Counted from the first letter of the stretch, positions 35,262 to 43,289 are shown. The stretch: DNA of 64,000 nucleotides from JAVHYG01 sp040390025 (GCA_040390025.1 JAZJZD010000006.1:94213-158212), one strand, 5' to 3'. Program-made: numbers and translations. The notes: a model not told the origin generated them from the sequence alone.

Positions 35262-35831
35262 CTAATGCTTACTCGACGATCCACGTATTACTAAAGAACA
35301 GGTGCGGCGGCGAAGAACTGCGAGAGCATGTTGACTTTTTACATCAGTCCATAACTCGATAGCTTGTAAAGGTGTTAATTCGTTAAGGGGGTCGCCAAGT
35401 CCGCGAATTGCATGCAAAACCTCCATAAGGCTAACGAAACCACAACTTAAAGCACGGTAAAGTGAAGCGGATTGCGTCTTAGACAAGCTAGCTACTTGCA
35501 CATAGGCTGTTTGACCTAATTCAATAAAATACTTAATTTTGACTCGCCTTTTTTCGGCTTGCTCGGGGAAAAAACCTGCGAATAACAAACATTTATCGCC
35601 AACTTCACGCAAACAATCGCGTTGGCTATAGGTTTTTTTTTCTAGACTTGATAAAAACTCTGTCGCTAAAACACAATTGGCGATATCAGGGCGTTGGTTG
35701 AAACGACCCAATAAAAAAACGAGATAACTCTCAAGCTCTTGGTCTAAAGTCAGCTGGCTCGTCAATTCTGCATCCTTGACCAAGGCCTGCCATTGTGCGA
35801 TTGTCGTCGCTTGCAATAAAAGTGAGCCCAT
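35262..35831 (-). CDS. Conserved-looking protein of unknown function
   Basis: About 189 residues from ATG 35831, which has GGAGG at 6-base spacing; a TTG two codons upstream is out of position for that site. It is mostly helical, with several Cys (ANCVLATEF, RDCLREVGDKC, RRRTCS) and a KYFIELGQTAYVQVASLSK core. I recognise no domain. Base use resembles neighbouring housekeeping genes rather than the AT-rich orphans, so it is probably an old conserved gene. Divergent from typA. Confidence 0.65.
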   Translation of the reverse strand: MGSLLLQATTIAQWQALVKDAELTSQLTLDQELESYLVFLLGRFNQRPDIANCVLATEFLSSLEKKTYSQRDCLREVGDKCLLFAGFFPEQAEKRRVKIKYFIELGQTAYVQVASLSKTQSASLYRALSCGFVSLMEVLHAIRGLGDPLNELTPLQAIELWTDVKSQHALAVLRRRTCSLVIRGSSSKH

Positions 35832-35995
35832 AGCCAACCTCCTGCAACTAGTACCCTTTCTTCAAGTGTAGAACACGCTAGCGGAAAAGGCAGGCTTTGC
35901 GTTATCATGCACTCTTTTTGAACATACACTGAATTTATCACAAAGTAAGAATAGCCTTTTACGATATTCAGTTACTAACTCTATCCCAATACATC

Positions 35996-37828
35996 ATGAT
36001 CGAAAACATACGTAATATCGCCATTATCGCTCACGTCGACCACGGAAAAACCACCTTGGTGGATAAGCTTTTACAACAATCGGGAATGCTCAACAGCCGC
36101 GCCGCGCCTGTTGAGCGGATCATGGATAGTAATGATCTGGAGCGGGAGCGTGGTATTACCATTCTTGCTAAAAATACTTCCATTCAATGGCTAGACAATC
36201 GTACCAATACGACTTATCGAATCAATATTGTCGATACCCCCGGCCACGCTGATTTTGGTGGTGAAGTTGAACGTATCTTATCTATGGTAGATTCTGTTCT
36301 GTTGTTAGTGGATGCTGTTGATGGGCCTATGCCGCAAACGCGTTTTGTGACCCAAAAAGCCTTTGCAAAAGGCCTAAAGCCGATTGTAGTCGTTAATAAG
36401 GTAGATAGGCCTAGCGCTCGACCTGATTGGGTTATCAATCAAGTCTTTGACCTTTTTGATCGCCTAGGTGCAACCGAAGAGCAGCTTGATTTTCCTATCG
36501 TCTATGCCTCTGCTTTACAAGGTTATGCAACACTCGATCTCAGTAAACCCAGCACCGACCTCATACCTCTTTTTGAAACTATCGTTGATAAGGTAGCTCC
36601 TCCTGCAGTAGATCCGAAAGGTTCCTTCCAAATGCAGATTACTACACTGGATTATTCCAGTTATGTAGGAACTATTGGCATAGGCCGTATTCAAAGGGGA
36701 GTTGCTAAAACCAACATGCCCGTCATTTTGATTGATAGTGAAGGCAAAACACGACCCGCCCGCATATTACAAGTATTAGGCTATCGTGGATTAGAACGCG
36801 TTGAAGTTGCTCAAGCGGAAGCAGGAGATATTGTCGCTGTTACCGGAATAGATAAGCCAAACATCTCAGATACTTTATGTGATCCCAACAACGTAGAAGC
36901 ATTACCCGCATTGAAGGTAGACGAACCCACAATGAGTATGACCTTTCAGGTCAATAACTCGCCTTTTGCAGGTCAAGATGGAAAATTTGTTACTAGCCGC
37001 CAAATACGAGAACGGCTTGATAAAGAGCTACTGCATAATGTGGCATTAAAAGTTGATGATACAGAAGACCCTAACCGTTTCCGCGTATCTGGTCGGGGCG
37101 AATTACATTTATCGATTTTAATCGAGACCATGCGTAGAGAAGGTTATGAATTAGGGGTATCACGTCCTGAAGTGATTTTAAAAGAAATCGACGGTGAGTT
37201 AAAAGAGCCCTTTGAAATCTTAACGGTAGATGTTGAAGAGCAGCATCAAGGCAGTATCATGGAGAAACTAGGAAGTCGTCGTGGTGATTTAGTGGATATG
37301 GTTTCTGATGGAAAAGGTCGCGTTCGGCTTGATTATAAGATTCCTACCCGCGCTCTAATCGGTTTTCGTACAGAATTTTTAACGACAACATCCGGCCTTG
37401 GCTTAATGCACCATGTCTTTGACCATTATGGCCCGGCGAAAAAAGGTGCGCTTGCTAAACGCGCTAATGGTGTCATGATTTCAAATCAAGCAGGCAAAGC
37501 AACCGGTTTTTCTCTTTTTAACTTACAAGAGCGTGGCAAACTATTGATAGGTCCACAAACCGATGTCTATGAAGGAATGATTGTTGGTATTCATGCTAGG
37601 GACAATGATCTTGTCGTTAACGTTGTCAAAGGAAAGCAATTAACCAATATTCGTGCTGCGGGTTCGGATGAGAATATTATCTTAACGCCGCCTATTTTGT
37701 TCTCTTTGGAACAAGCGTTAGAATTTTTGGATGATGACGAGTTACTGGAAGTCACACCACATCACTTACGTTTGCGTAAAAAATTCTTAAAGGAACATGA
37801 GCGTAAGCGCGCAGGACGCGAGAGTTAG
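35996..37828 (+). CDS. typA: Ribosome-associated GTPase TypA/BipA
   Basis: A 610-residue translational GTPase, similar to the usual 605-610. G1 is AHVDHGKTTL (about 12-21), the switch region is RERGITI (about 50-56), G3 is DTPGHADFGGE (about 80-90) and G4 NKVD (about 134). The C-terminal TypA-specific region contains GALAKRANGVMISNQAGKAT (about 480-499). It assists ribosome assembly and stress adaptation. The last residues AGRES replace the usual KRK-type end, while a displaced 3' fragment at 39608 has KRKH. No clear Shine-Dalgarno. Confidence 0.96.
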   Translation: MIENIRNIAIIAHVDHGKTTLVDKLLQQSGMLNSRAAPVERIMDSNDLERERGITILAKNTSIQWLDNRTNTTYRINIVDTPGHADFGGEVERILSMVDSVLLLVDAVDGPMPQTRFVTQKAFAKGLKPIVVVNKVDRPSARPDWVINQVFDLFDRLGATEEQLDFPIVYASALQGYATLDLSKPSTDLIPLFETIVDKVAPPAVDPKGSFQMQITTLDYSSYVGTIGIGRIQRGVAKTNMPVILIDSEGKTRPARILQVLGYRGLERVEVAQAEAGDIVAVTGIDKPNISDTLCDPNNVEALPALKVDEPTMSMTFQVNNSPFAGQDGKFVTSRQIRERLDKELLHNVALKVDDTEDPNRFRVSGRGELHLSILIETMRREGYELGVSRPEVILKEIDGELKEPFEILTVDVEEQHQGSIMEKLGSRRGDLVDMVSDGKGRVRLDYKIPTRALIGFRTEFLTTTSGLGLMHHVFDHYGPAKKGALAKRANGVMISNQAGKATGFSLFNLQERGKLLIGPQTDVYEGMIVGIHARDNDLVVNVVKGKQLTNIRAAGSDENIILTPPILFSLEQALEFLDDDELLEVTPHHLRLRKKFLKEHERKRAGRES

Positions 37829-37869
37829 AGGGTACCTCTGATTCTTGAGATGCCTCGAACAAAATCAGA

Positions 37870-38235
37870 CTATTTAGTTAATGCTCTTAGTACGGCTGTC
37901 GGCTCTTTTTCAATGACCTTGAGAAAATTACGGGCTGTTGCAGTAGGCTCTCTTCTATGCTGTTCCCATTCTTGTATGGTTCTTACACTGACACCAAAAT
38001 AATGAGCAAACGCATCTTGCGACAGATGTAAACGTACGCGTATTGCTTTGATATCTACCTTTTGCGTAGAGCGCACTCGTTTAAATTTTCTTAACTGAGC
38101 TGCAGTTAATAACAGTGCATCTGTATCCGATTTTGCAGCTTGTTTAATCTGACGTTCTGTCATGGACTTAATTTTTCGCCATGCTGTTTTACCTTTCTGC
38201 CGTTTATTGTGCGTCGAAATAAGTTTTTCGTTCAT
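37870..38235 (-). CDS. HTH-type antitoxin/regulator (COG2944-like)
   Basis: A 121-residue protein with a C-terminal XRE-type helix-turn-helix (about 60-115: IKAIRVRLHLSQDAFAHYFG then VSVRTIQEWEQHRREP). This pattern is shared by HigA/NadS-like antitoxins and by partners of BrnT-type toxins. A basic N-terminal part (1-55) may bind the toxin. The ATG overlaps the end of the broken brnT frame by 32 bases, the classic toxin-first operon order. The palindrome at 38480-38502 is its likely binding site. Confidence 0.8.
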   Translation of the reverse strand: MNEKLISTHNKRQKGKTAWRKIKSMTERQIKQAAKSDTDALLLTAAQLRKFKRVRSTQKVDIKAIRVRLHLSQDAFAHYFGVSVRTIQEWEQHRREPTATARNFLKVIEKEPTAVLRALTK

Positions 38236-38473
38236 TTTTACTTGCTCTCCTCGCAGAAATAATTCTTTTCATTTTGCTCCTAGCTGTATAAACCACCAAT
38301 AAAATAATGCTATTAACAAAACCAATAGTCAGTTAACGTACTTCACTATTGCGCACTGTTTCTAATTCGATTCGATTAAAGTCATCAAATATTTCAATGG
38401 CATCAACAAAATCTATTCCATGTTTTTCTAGATTAAGGCTCCTCTTTTTTTCATCCCATTCGAATACTGCCAT
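38204..38473 (-). pseudogene. brnT: BrnT-family toxin gene with in-frame stop
   Basis: Ninety codons in one frame read as BrnT: MAVFEWDEKKRSLNLEKHGI at the start, FVDAIEIFDD, then LTIGFVNSIILLVVYTARS and the signature IISARRASKNERKTY. A TAA at 38335-38333 (codon 47) interrupts the frame just before LTIGF, so a full-length RNase cannot be made without readthrough. BrnT is a ribonuclease toxin normally neutralised by BrnA or a HTH antitoxin. The antitoxin gene downstream remains intact. Confidence 0.8.
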
Positions 38474-38479
38474 AGATTA

Positions 38480-38502
38480 ATACTACGTCATTGACGTAGT
38501 AT
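38480..38502. promoter_or_regulatory. 23-bp palindrome, probable toxin-antitoxin operator
   Basis: ATACTACGTCA, a central T, then TGACGTAGTAT: 11-bp perfect arms. It lies 7 bases upstream of the brnT ATG, where autoregulating antitoxins usually bind. It overlaps the expected -10 region. Confidence 0.65.
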
Positions 38503-38540
38503 ATTCAAGGATATTTTTAGCTTATTTATAATAAATAACC

Positions 38541-38676
38541 TATACCCATTGCATCCCGCACCTACCTCGGTGCTAAAGTGAGTGTTCAATTAATTATAGC
38601 TTGAAAGATAGGTGCGGGGTGTTTCTTCTCGCGATGGAGATTTTCAAGAGGAGAAGCGCGATTCTCTTGAACGGCG
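38541..38676 (-). repeat. RE1 dispersed repeat, partial copy joined to a typA fragment
   Basis: Starts TATACCCATTGCATCCCGCACCT, has the long hairpin module (arms GCACCTA...TAGGTGCGGGG) with loop AGCTTGAAAG, then CTCGCGATGGAGATTTTCAAGAGGAGAA of the central module. It breaks off at GGCGG directly against typA-derived DNA at 38677, which marks a recombination junction. Confidence 0.85.
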
Positions 38677-38810
38677 GGCCTTGGCTTAATGCACCATGTC
38701 TTTGACCATTACGGTCCTGCAAAAAAAGGGGCTCTTGCTAAGCGCGCTAACGGGGTTATGATTTCAAATCAAGCCGGCAAAGCCACCAGCTTCTCTCTCT
38801 TTTTAACTTA
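38677..38810 (+). pseudogene. typA internal fragment 1
   Basis: Matches typA 37394-37525. Thirteen codons differ; twelve are silent third-position changes and one is Gly to Ser, so the fragment diverged while still under selection in a working typA. A 2-base CT insertion near 38798 then breaks the frame, and similarity stops at 38810. It is not expressed as a useful product. Confidence 0.85.
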
Positions 38811-38967
38811 ATGTTAGTGGGTATGCTATAGATATATTAGCAAAGCCAGATAGACGTTCCTGAAGAAATTAGAGACCAATGTTATACATGCCGGTAAAGG
38901 GGGTCTTGTACTAGCTGAAGGACAATATCTATAGCTTAGATACACCTCAGAGCCCATCTTGAAAAAA

Positions 38968-38976
38968 TGGTATAAT
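38968..38976 (+). promoter_or_regulatory. Extended -10 promoter of the DUF4160-DUF2442 pair
   Basis: TGG followed by TATAAT (38971-38976), 36 bases before the ATG of the first gene. The stretch 38811-38967 upstream of it holds no recognisable gene. Confidence 0.5.
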
Positions 38977-39011
38977 TAGTTAAATAAACAGCATTCTCTT
39001 TAGGAAGTTCA

Positions 39012-39272
39012 ATGCCTGAAATTAGCCGGTTTCTGGGAATCATTATTGCCATGTATTATAAAGAGCACAATCCACCCCATTTTCATGTGCGTTATAATGA
39101 ACACAAAGCGGCAATTTCGATCAAAAACCTTGCGTTATTGGATGGAAAGCTCCCGCCAAAAGTATTTGGGTTAGTCGTTGAATGGGCCAGCCAACATCAG
39201 CAAGAATTGTTGGAGAATTGGAATTTGGCTGAGCAATTACAGAAGCTAAAACCTATTAAACCCTTGGAGTAA
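39012..39272 (+). CDS. DUF4160-domain protein
   Basis: An 86-residue protein fitting DUF4160: PEISRFLGIIIAMYYKEHNPPHFHVRYNEHKA, with the invariant HNPPHFHV core near residues 19-26, then LPPKVFGLVVEWA. These small proteins occur next to DUF2442 proteins in many bacteria, often in toxin-antitoxin-like pairs, but the activity is not established to my knowledge. AGGAAG stands just upstream of the ATG. The pair lies between two displaced typA pieces, indicating an inserted cassette. Confidence 0.8.
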   Translation: MPEISRFLGIIIAMYYKEHNPPHFHVRYNEHKAAISIKNLALLDGKLPPKVFGLVVEWASQHQQELLENWNLAEQLQKLKPIKPLE

Positions 39273-39277
39273 TCATT

Positions 39278-39538
39278 ATGCAGTGTAAGCATGTTGACGT
39301 GATTAGAGTAAAAGTATTAAAAGATTATGAATTATATCTGCAATTTGATGATGGAAGTCAGGGTAATGTAGATATTTCAAAATTAATTCCATTTAAAGGT
39401 GTTTTTGAACCTTTAAAAAACAAAGATTTTTTTTCAAAAGTTTCAATTAACTCAGATATCGGTACTATTTACTGGGAAAACGGTGCAGATCTTTCTCCTA
39501 CTTATCTCCTTGAAAATTTAAAGATTAAGAATGCTTGA
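39278..39538 (+). CDS. DUF2442-domain protein
   Basis: An 86-residue protein of the DUF2442 type: VIRVKVLKDYELYLQFDDGSQGNVDISKL (residues 9-37) and a C-terminal IGTIYWENGADLSPTYLLEN. Its GGAGT ribosome site overlaps the end of the DUF4160 gene, 5 bp before the ATG, so the two are coupled. Members resemble a small beta-rich DNA- or protein-binding fold and may serve as the antitoxin-like partner; this is inference from the frequent pairing. Confidence 0.8.
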   Translation: MQCKHVDVIRVKVLKDYELYLQFDDGSQGNVDISKLIPFKGVFEPLKNKDFFSKVSINSDIGTIYWENGADLSPTYLLENLKIKNA

Positions 39539-39607
39539 CTATTTAATAGTATATTGATGGACATTGTAATATTTATTTATCGTATAGAAATACAGAAATA
39601 TTCACTT

Positions 39608-39798
39608 AAGGAAAACAATTAACCAATATTCGTGCCGCTGGTTCGGATGAGAATATTATCTTAACGCCGCCTATTTTGTTCTCTTTGGAACAAGCGTTAG
39701 AATTTTTGGATGATGACGAGTTACTGGAAGTCACACCACATCACTTACGTTTGCGTAAAAAATTATTAAAGGAGCACGAGCGTAAGCGCAAGCATTAA
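39608..39798 (+). pseudogene. typA 3'-end fragment 2
   Basis: Matches the last 65 codons of typA (from 37629) in frame through its own TAA. The block 39640-39764 is identical to 37661-37785 over 125 bases, while both flanks differ: three silent changes before it, and Phe to Leu plus two silent changes after it. Its end KRKH is closer to ordinary TypA than the intact gene's AGRES. The rest of 39539-40007 is AT-rich DNA plus the sodC promoter. Confidence 0.88.
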
Positions 39799-39974
39799 CC
39801 TTACTTATTAAAGCACTATATTTTGGCATTATTTTTCCCACCTTTTATTAAGTAAAAATGTTCTTTCGAGGACAATCTATATAAAAAAACTTAAAAAAAT
39901 CTGAATAAAACAAGAAAATAATAAATTTTGTGCAAATAGCGCGTAAAAAATCTAGAAAATGAAAAATAAGCTTA

Positions 39975-39983
39975 TGCTATACT
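39975..39983 (+). promoter_or_regulatory. Extended -10 promoter of sodC
   Basis: TGC directly followed by TATACT (39978-39983), 25 bases before the sodC ATG. No -35 consensus is visible. Confidence 0.55.
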
Positions 39984-40007
39984 TAACCTTTAGCTACAGA
40001 GGCTACG

Positions 40008-40508
40008 ATGCTTAAGCTCATCAAATATACGATGACTGCGGTATTTTTTTTCATCGGTTCTTCCGCATTGGCTGATATCTCTGTTCCGATGTATCTCACG
40101 GGAACGCAAGGATCAGGGGAGTCTATTGGTACTATTAGCGCAAAAGAAACAGCTAAAGGTGTGAGGTTCACACCAAATTTACACGGCCTGCCACCTGGAT
40201 TACATGGTTTTCATGTACACCAAAATCCTTCTTGCTTAGATAATGGTATGGCAGCGGGCGATCATTTGGATCCTCAGCATACCAACCACCACTTAGGCCC
40301 TTATGAAAAAGGTCACCTAGGTGACCTTCCTGCCTTACAAGTTGATGGCAATGGAAATGCAACCATACCCATGGTAGCGCCGCATTTACGACTGAATGAT
40401 TTAAAGAATCGTTCTTTAATGATCCATGCTGGCGGCGATAATTATTCCGATAGTCCAAAGCCATTAGGCGGTGGTGGTAGTCGCATTGCCTGTGGTGTTA
40501 TAAAATAA
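40008..40508 (+). CDS. sodC: Periplasmic Cu,Zn superoxide dismutase
   Basis: A 166-residue precursor: signal peptide 1-22 (TAVFFFIGSSALA), then the eight-strand SodC domain. Copper ligands are visible in HGFHVHQNPSC (His69, His71) with the disulfide Cys76, zinc-site GDHLDPQHTNHHLGPY follows, and GGGGSRIACGVI at the end carries the second Cys. It removes superoxide in the periplasm, useful against host oxidative bursts. Ribosome site AGAGG; it has its own extended -10 promoter right after the typA scar. Confidence 0.95.
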   Translation: MLKLIKYTMTAVFFFIGSSALADISVPMYLTGTQGSGESIGTISAKETAKGVRFTPNLHGLPPGLHGFHVHQNPSCLDNGMAAGDHLDPQHTNHHLGPYEKGHLGDLPALQVDGNGNATIPMVAPHLRLNDLKNRSLMIHAGGDNYSDSPKPLGGGGSRIACGVIK

Positions 40509-40575
40509 GAGTACCTCAACTTGCACAATGATGGCCCAATTGAAGACGCGCCCTAAATAACAAATTATTGATTGT

Positions 40576-41982
40576 ATGCGCTCTGAAATCTATTTTTCTT
40601 CTGCAAAACAACTCGCTCAACGCATTCAAAAAAAAGAAATTTCTTGTACAGAGCTTATGCAAGTCTATTTAGATCGCATCGCTTATGTAAATCCTAAACT
40701 TAATGCCATTATTCAACCTTTAGCACCGGAAAAAGCGTTGCGAAAAGCAAACATTGCTGATGAAAAACTATCAAAAAATAAAACCCTAGGTCCTTTGCAC
40801 GGTTTACCCATCACTATCAAAGATTGCTGTAAGGTCAAAGATTTTCTTATTACTAAAGGAAGCATGGGCTATCATTTTACTCCTGAAGAAGACGCCACCA
40901 TAGTTGCTAGATTAAAAACAGCAGGGGCTATCGTTATAGGGATAAGCAATGTTCCTGAATTCAACATTGCCTATGAAACAGATAATGATCGTTATGGAAA
41001 AACATACAACCCTTATGATCTTAATCGCACATCGGGTGGAAGCAGTGGAGGCGAAGCCGCTATCATCGCCGCTGGTGGATGCGCATTTGGATTAGGAACA
41101 GATGGCGGCGGAAGTATTCGTCAACCTGCACATAATACGGGTATTGCCGGATTAAAACCTACCCGTGGCTTAATCCCCTCAACAGGGAATGTTCCTAATG
41201 ATGGGCGCGGCTTATTAGGTCCATTAACAACATTTGGTCCGATGGCACGTTTTGTCGATGATCTTATTTGGATTTTGCCTATTTTAACGGGGGCCGATCA
41301 TTGCGATCCCGATACAATTCCCATCCAACTAAAAATTAGTCCCGAAGCAATTAATTTAAAATCGCTGCGTGTCGCTTTTTATACCAACAATGGCATTGCC
41401 AAACCTGATAAAGATACGCAGGGCACCATCGCGCAAGTAGCCCATATTTTACAATCTGAAGTACAACTTGAAGAAATTTATCCACCCCATTTACCCGAAC
41501 TTTATACCCTTGTCACGGAAACTTACTTTTTGGGTGGGGATAAAGGATTAGGTTTAAAAAATTTGATTGCGAAGCTGGGTATTAAGAAGCCTTCAACCCT
41601 GGTCCATGAATTTTTGGCTGTCGCGCGTAATTGTGAATTTTCTGTCACTGAATTAAATCAGCGTTTACGTCGTATTGATCAACTTCGGTTTATATTAGAA
41701 AAATTTTTTACTCCGTATGATGCTATTCTTTGTCCAGTGGCTGCAACACCGGCAAAACTGCACGGACGATCTTTTAGCGAAGGACATGATTTTAGTTATT
41801 TGAATCTTTATAACCTGATGGGCTGGCCCGCTTTAACCGTACGTTGTGGCACTTCTTCTACAGGATTACCTATTGGCCTGCAAATCATTACTAAGCCCTG
41901 GCAGGATATGACCGCATTATACATTGGAAAAAAAGTAGAAGACTTATTGGGCGGATGGCAAGCACCTTCGTTATTTCTCTAA
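40576..41982 (+). CDS. Amidase-signature-family hydrolase
   Basis: A 468-residue cytoplasmic enzyme of the GatA/amidase-signature family. The catalytic triad is visible: Lys82 in PITIKDCCKV, the cis-Ser in TSGGSSGGEAA (about 152-162) and the nucleophile Ser in GTDGGGSIRQPA (about 178-189). The C-terminal PALTVRCGTSSTGLPIGLQI is the family end. It could be a stand-alone amide hydrolase; a glutamyl-tRNA amidotransferase role is less likely, since no gatB or gatC adjoins it. Possible substrates include fatty-acid or peptide amides. Confidence 0.87.
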   Translation: MRSEIYFSSAKQLAQRIQKKEISCTELMQVYLDRIAYVNPKLNAIIQPLAPEKALRKANIADEKLSKNKTLGPLHGLPITIKDCCKVKDFLITKGSMGYHFTPEEDATIVARLKTAGAIVIGISNVPEFNIAYETDNDRYGKTYNPYDLNRTSGGSSGGEAAIIAAGGCAFGLGTDGGGSIRQPAHNTGIAGLKPTRGLIPSTGNVPNDGRGLLGPLTTFGPMARFVDDLIWILPILTGADHCDPDTIPIQLKISPEAINLKSLRVAFYTNNGIAKPDKDTQGTIAQVAHILQSEVQLEEIYPPHLPELYTLVTETYFLGGDKGLGLKNLIAKLGIKKPSTLVHEFLAVARNCEFSVTELNQRLRRIDQLRFILEKFFTPYDAILCPVAATPAKLHGRSFSEGHDFSYLNLYNLMGWPALTVRCGTSSTGLPIGLQIITKPWQDMTALYIGKKVEDLLGGWQAPSLFL

Positions 41983-41999
41983 ATTATAGTGTTGCTACC

Positions 42000-42008
42000 T
42001 GCTATACT
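42000..42008 (+). promoter_or_regulatory. Extended -10 promoter of the host-attachment-family gene
   Basis: TGCTATACT, identical to the sodC element, 23 bases before the ATG at 42031, with AAGGAG in between. Confidence 0.5.
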
Positions 42009-42030
42009 TTGTTTTTAGAAGGAGTCTTAA

Positions 42031-42486
42031 ATGATTTGGGTGATTAGTTTAAATAGTAGTTTAGGCCATATTTATTCTTATGAACCCAAAGAACACCAGC
42101 TAACGCTTTTAAAATGCTTAGACAATCCCAATGCACAATTAAAAGGCTCTGACTTAGTCTCGGACAGGCCAGGACATTATCAAACCATGCATTCTGCAAA
42201 AGGTGCTTACCAAGCACCTACCAGCCCACATGATGTAGAGCTCGATCGTTTTACAAAAATTTTAGCGGATTTATTAAAAAAAGGATTGGATAATAAGGAT
42301 TATAAACAGCTCATTTTATGTGCTCCCCCGCATATTGGCGGAGTTTTACTGAGTAATCTTGATAAACAAGTGGAGCAGTGTTTGTTGGTAAACATTAAAA
42401 AAAATTTTGTTGAATCCGATCCAAAAGTTTTAGTCGATTATTTAAAAGAAAATTGGTGGGATATTATTCGATCAAATAAGGTATAA
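42031..42486 (+). CDS. Host-attachment (Host_attach) family protein
   Basis: A 151-residue protein of the small family named for an Agrobacterium attachment factor. Recognisable parts are DRPGHYQTMHSAKGAYQAPTS (about 45-65) followed by DRFTKILADLL, and LILCAPPHIGGVLLSNL (about 92-108), which resembles the peptidyl-tRNA release-factor-like fold of the family. No signal peptide, so it acts in the cytoplasm; the real biochemical role is unknown. Strong AAGGAG ribosome site and a promoter of its own. Confidence 0.82.
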   Translation: MIWVISLNSSLGHIYSYEPKEHQLTLLKCLDNPNAQLKGSDLVSDRPGHYQTMHSAKGAYQAPTSPHDVELDRFTKILADLLKKGLDNKDYKQLILCAPPHIGGVLLSNLDKQVEQCLLVNIKKNFVESDPKVLVDYLKENWWDIIRSNKV

Positions 42487-42518
42487 TAACATTTCGTAAA
42501 AAAATAAGGAGTAGTTGT

Positions 42519-43289
42519 ATGGAAAATCGTATTGATGATTTAGTTATCGATAAAAGTCACCCTTCCCCCAACTACAACCAACGTATTTTTTCTTTAGTTT
42601 TACACTACACCGCCGCTGAATTTGAAAATTCTTTAAAAATATTAACGGATCCTAAAACTCAAGTTAGTGCACATTATCTTGTTCCAGAAGAAAGTATGGA
42701 TGGGCAACGTAAAATTTTTCAGTTAGTTAAAGAAGAAGAAAGGGCTTGGCACGCAGGGATCAGCAAATGGCAAAAGAGAACTAACCTAAATGATACTTCC
42801 ATTGGCATAGAAATTGTTAATTTAGGTTATGCAGACGACAAAGAAGGAAAACGAACCTGGTATCCTTTCACTAATTACCAAATTGAAAGTGTTATTGAAT
42901 TAGCAAAAATTATTGTTGAACGTTACAACATCCCAGCTACTCATGTTATCGGACATAGCGATATAGCACCCGGCAGAAAAGTTGATCCCGGTCCTTTGTT
43001 CCCATGGAAAAAATTGTATGAAAATGGTATAGGTGCATGGTTTGATGAGAAAGCTGTAAAAAAAGAACGCGCGCTAAATTGTGTCCATGAAATTAATATT
43101 GAAAAATTACAAAAAAATTTGCTAACTTATGGGTATGGTATCGAAATAACAGGAAAGCTAGACGAACAAACCACCACTGTTTTACAAGCTTTTCAAATGC
43201 ATTTTAGACCCAGTAATTATTCCGGCAATCCAGATATCGAAACCTCAGCAATCCTTGAAAATTTAATTCAGAAATATATATACCCATAG
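42519..43289 (+). CDS. N-acetylmuramoyl-L-alanine amidase (Amidase_2) with peptidoglycan-binding domain
   Basis: A 256-residue AmpD/AmiD-type zinc amidase. Zinc ligands fit His in VLHYTAAEF (His29) and His/Asp in IGHSDIAPGRKVDPGPLFPW (about 147-166). Residues 185-250 form a PG-binding-1 domain (LQKNLLTYGYGIEITGKLD). E. coli AmiD is a lipoprotein, but this protein has no signal sequence, so it may act in the cytoplasm on recycled muropeptides or be exported otherwise. The last codons YIYP and the TAG stop are contributed by the start of an RE1 repeat. Shine-Dalgarno AAGGAG. Confidence 0.88.
   Translation: MENRIDDLVIDKSHPSPNYNQRIFSLVLHYTAAEFENSLKILTDPKTQVSAHYLVPEESMDGQRKIFQLVKEEERAWHAGISKWQKRTNLNDTSIGIEIVNLGYADDKEGKRTWYPFTNYQIESVIELAKIIVERYNIPATHVIGHSDIAPGRKVDPGPLFPWKKLYENGIGAWFDEKAVKKERALNCVHEINIEKLQKNLLTYGYGIEITGKLDEQTTTVLQAFQMHFRPSNYSGNPDIETSAILENLIQKYIYP

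Noticed and set aside
38811..38967. Short open frame (reads LETNVIHAGKGGLVLAEGQYL) between typA fragment 1 and the DUF4160 promoter
   Set aside because: No start with a ribosome site, several stops around it and no family match; too short to call a gene remnant.
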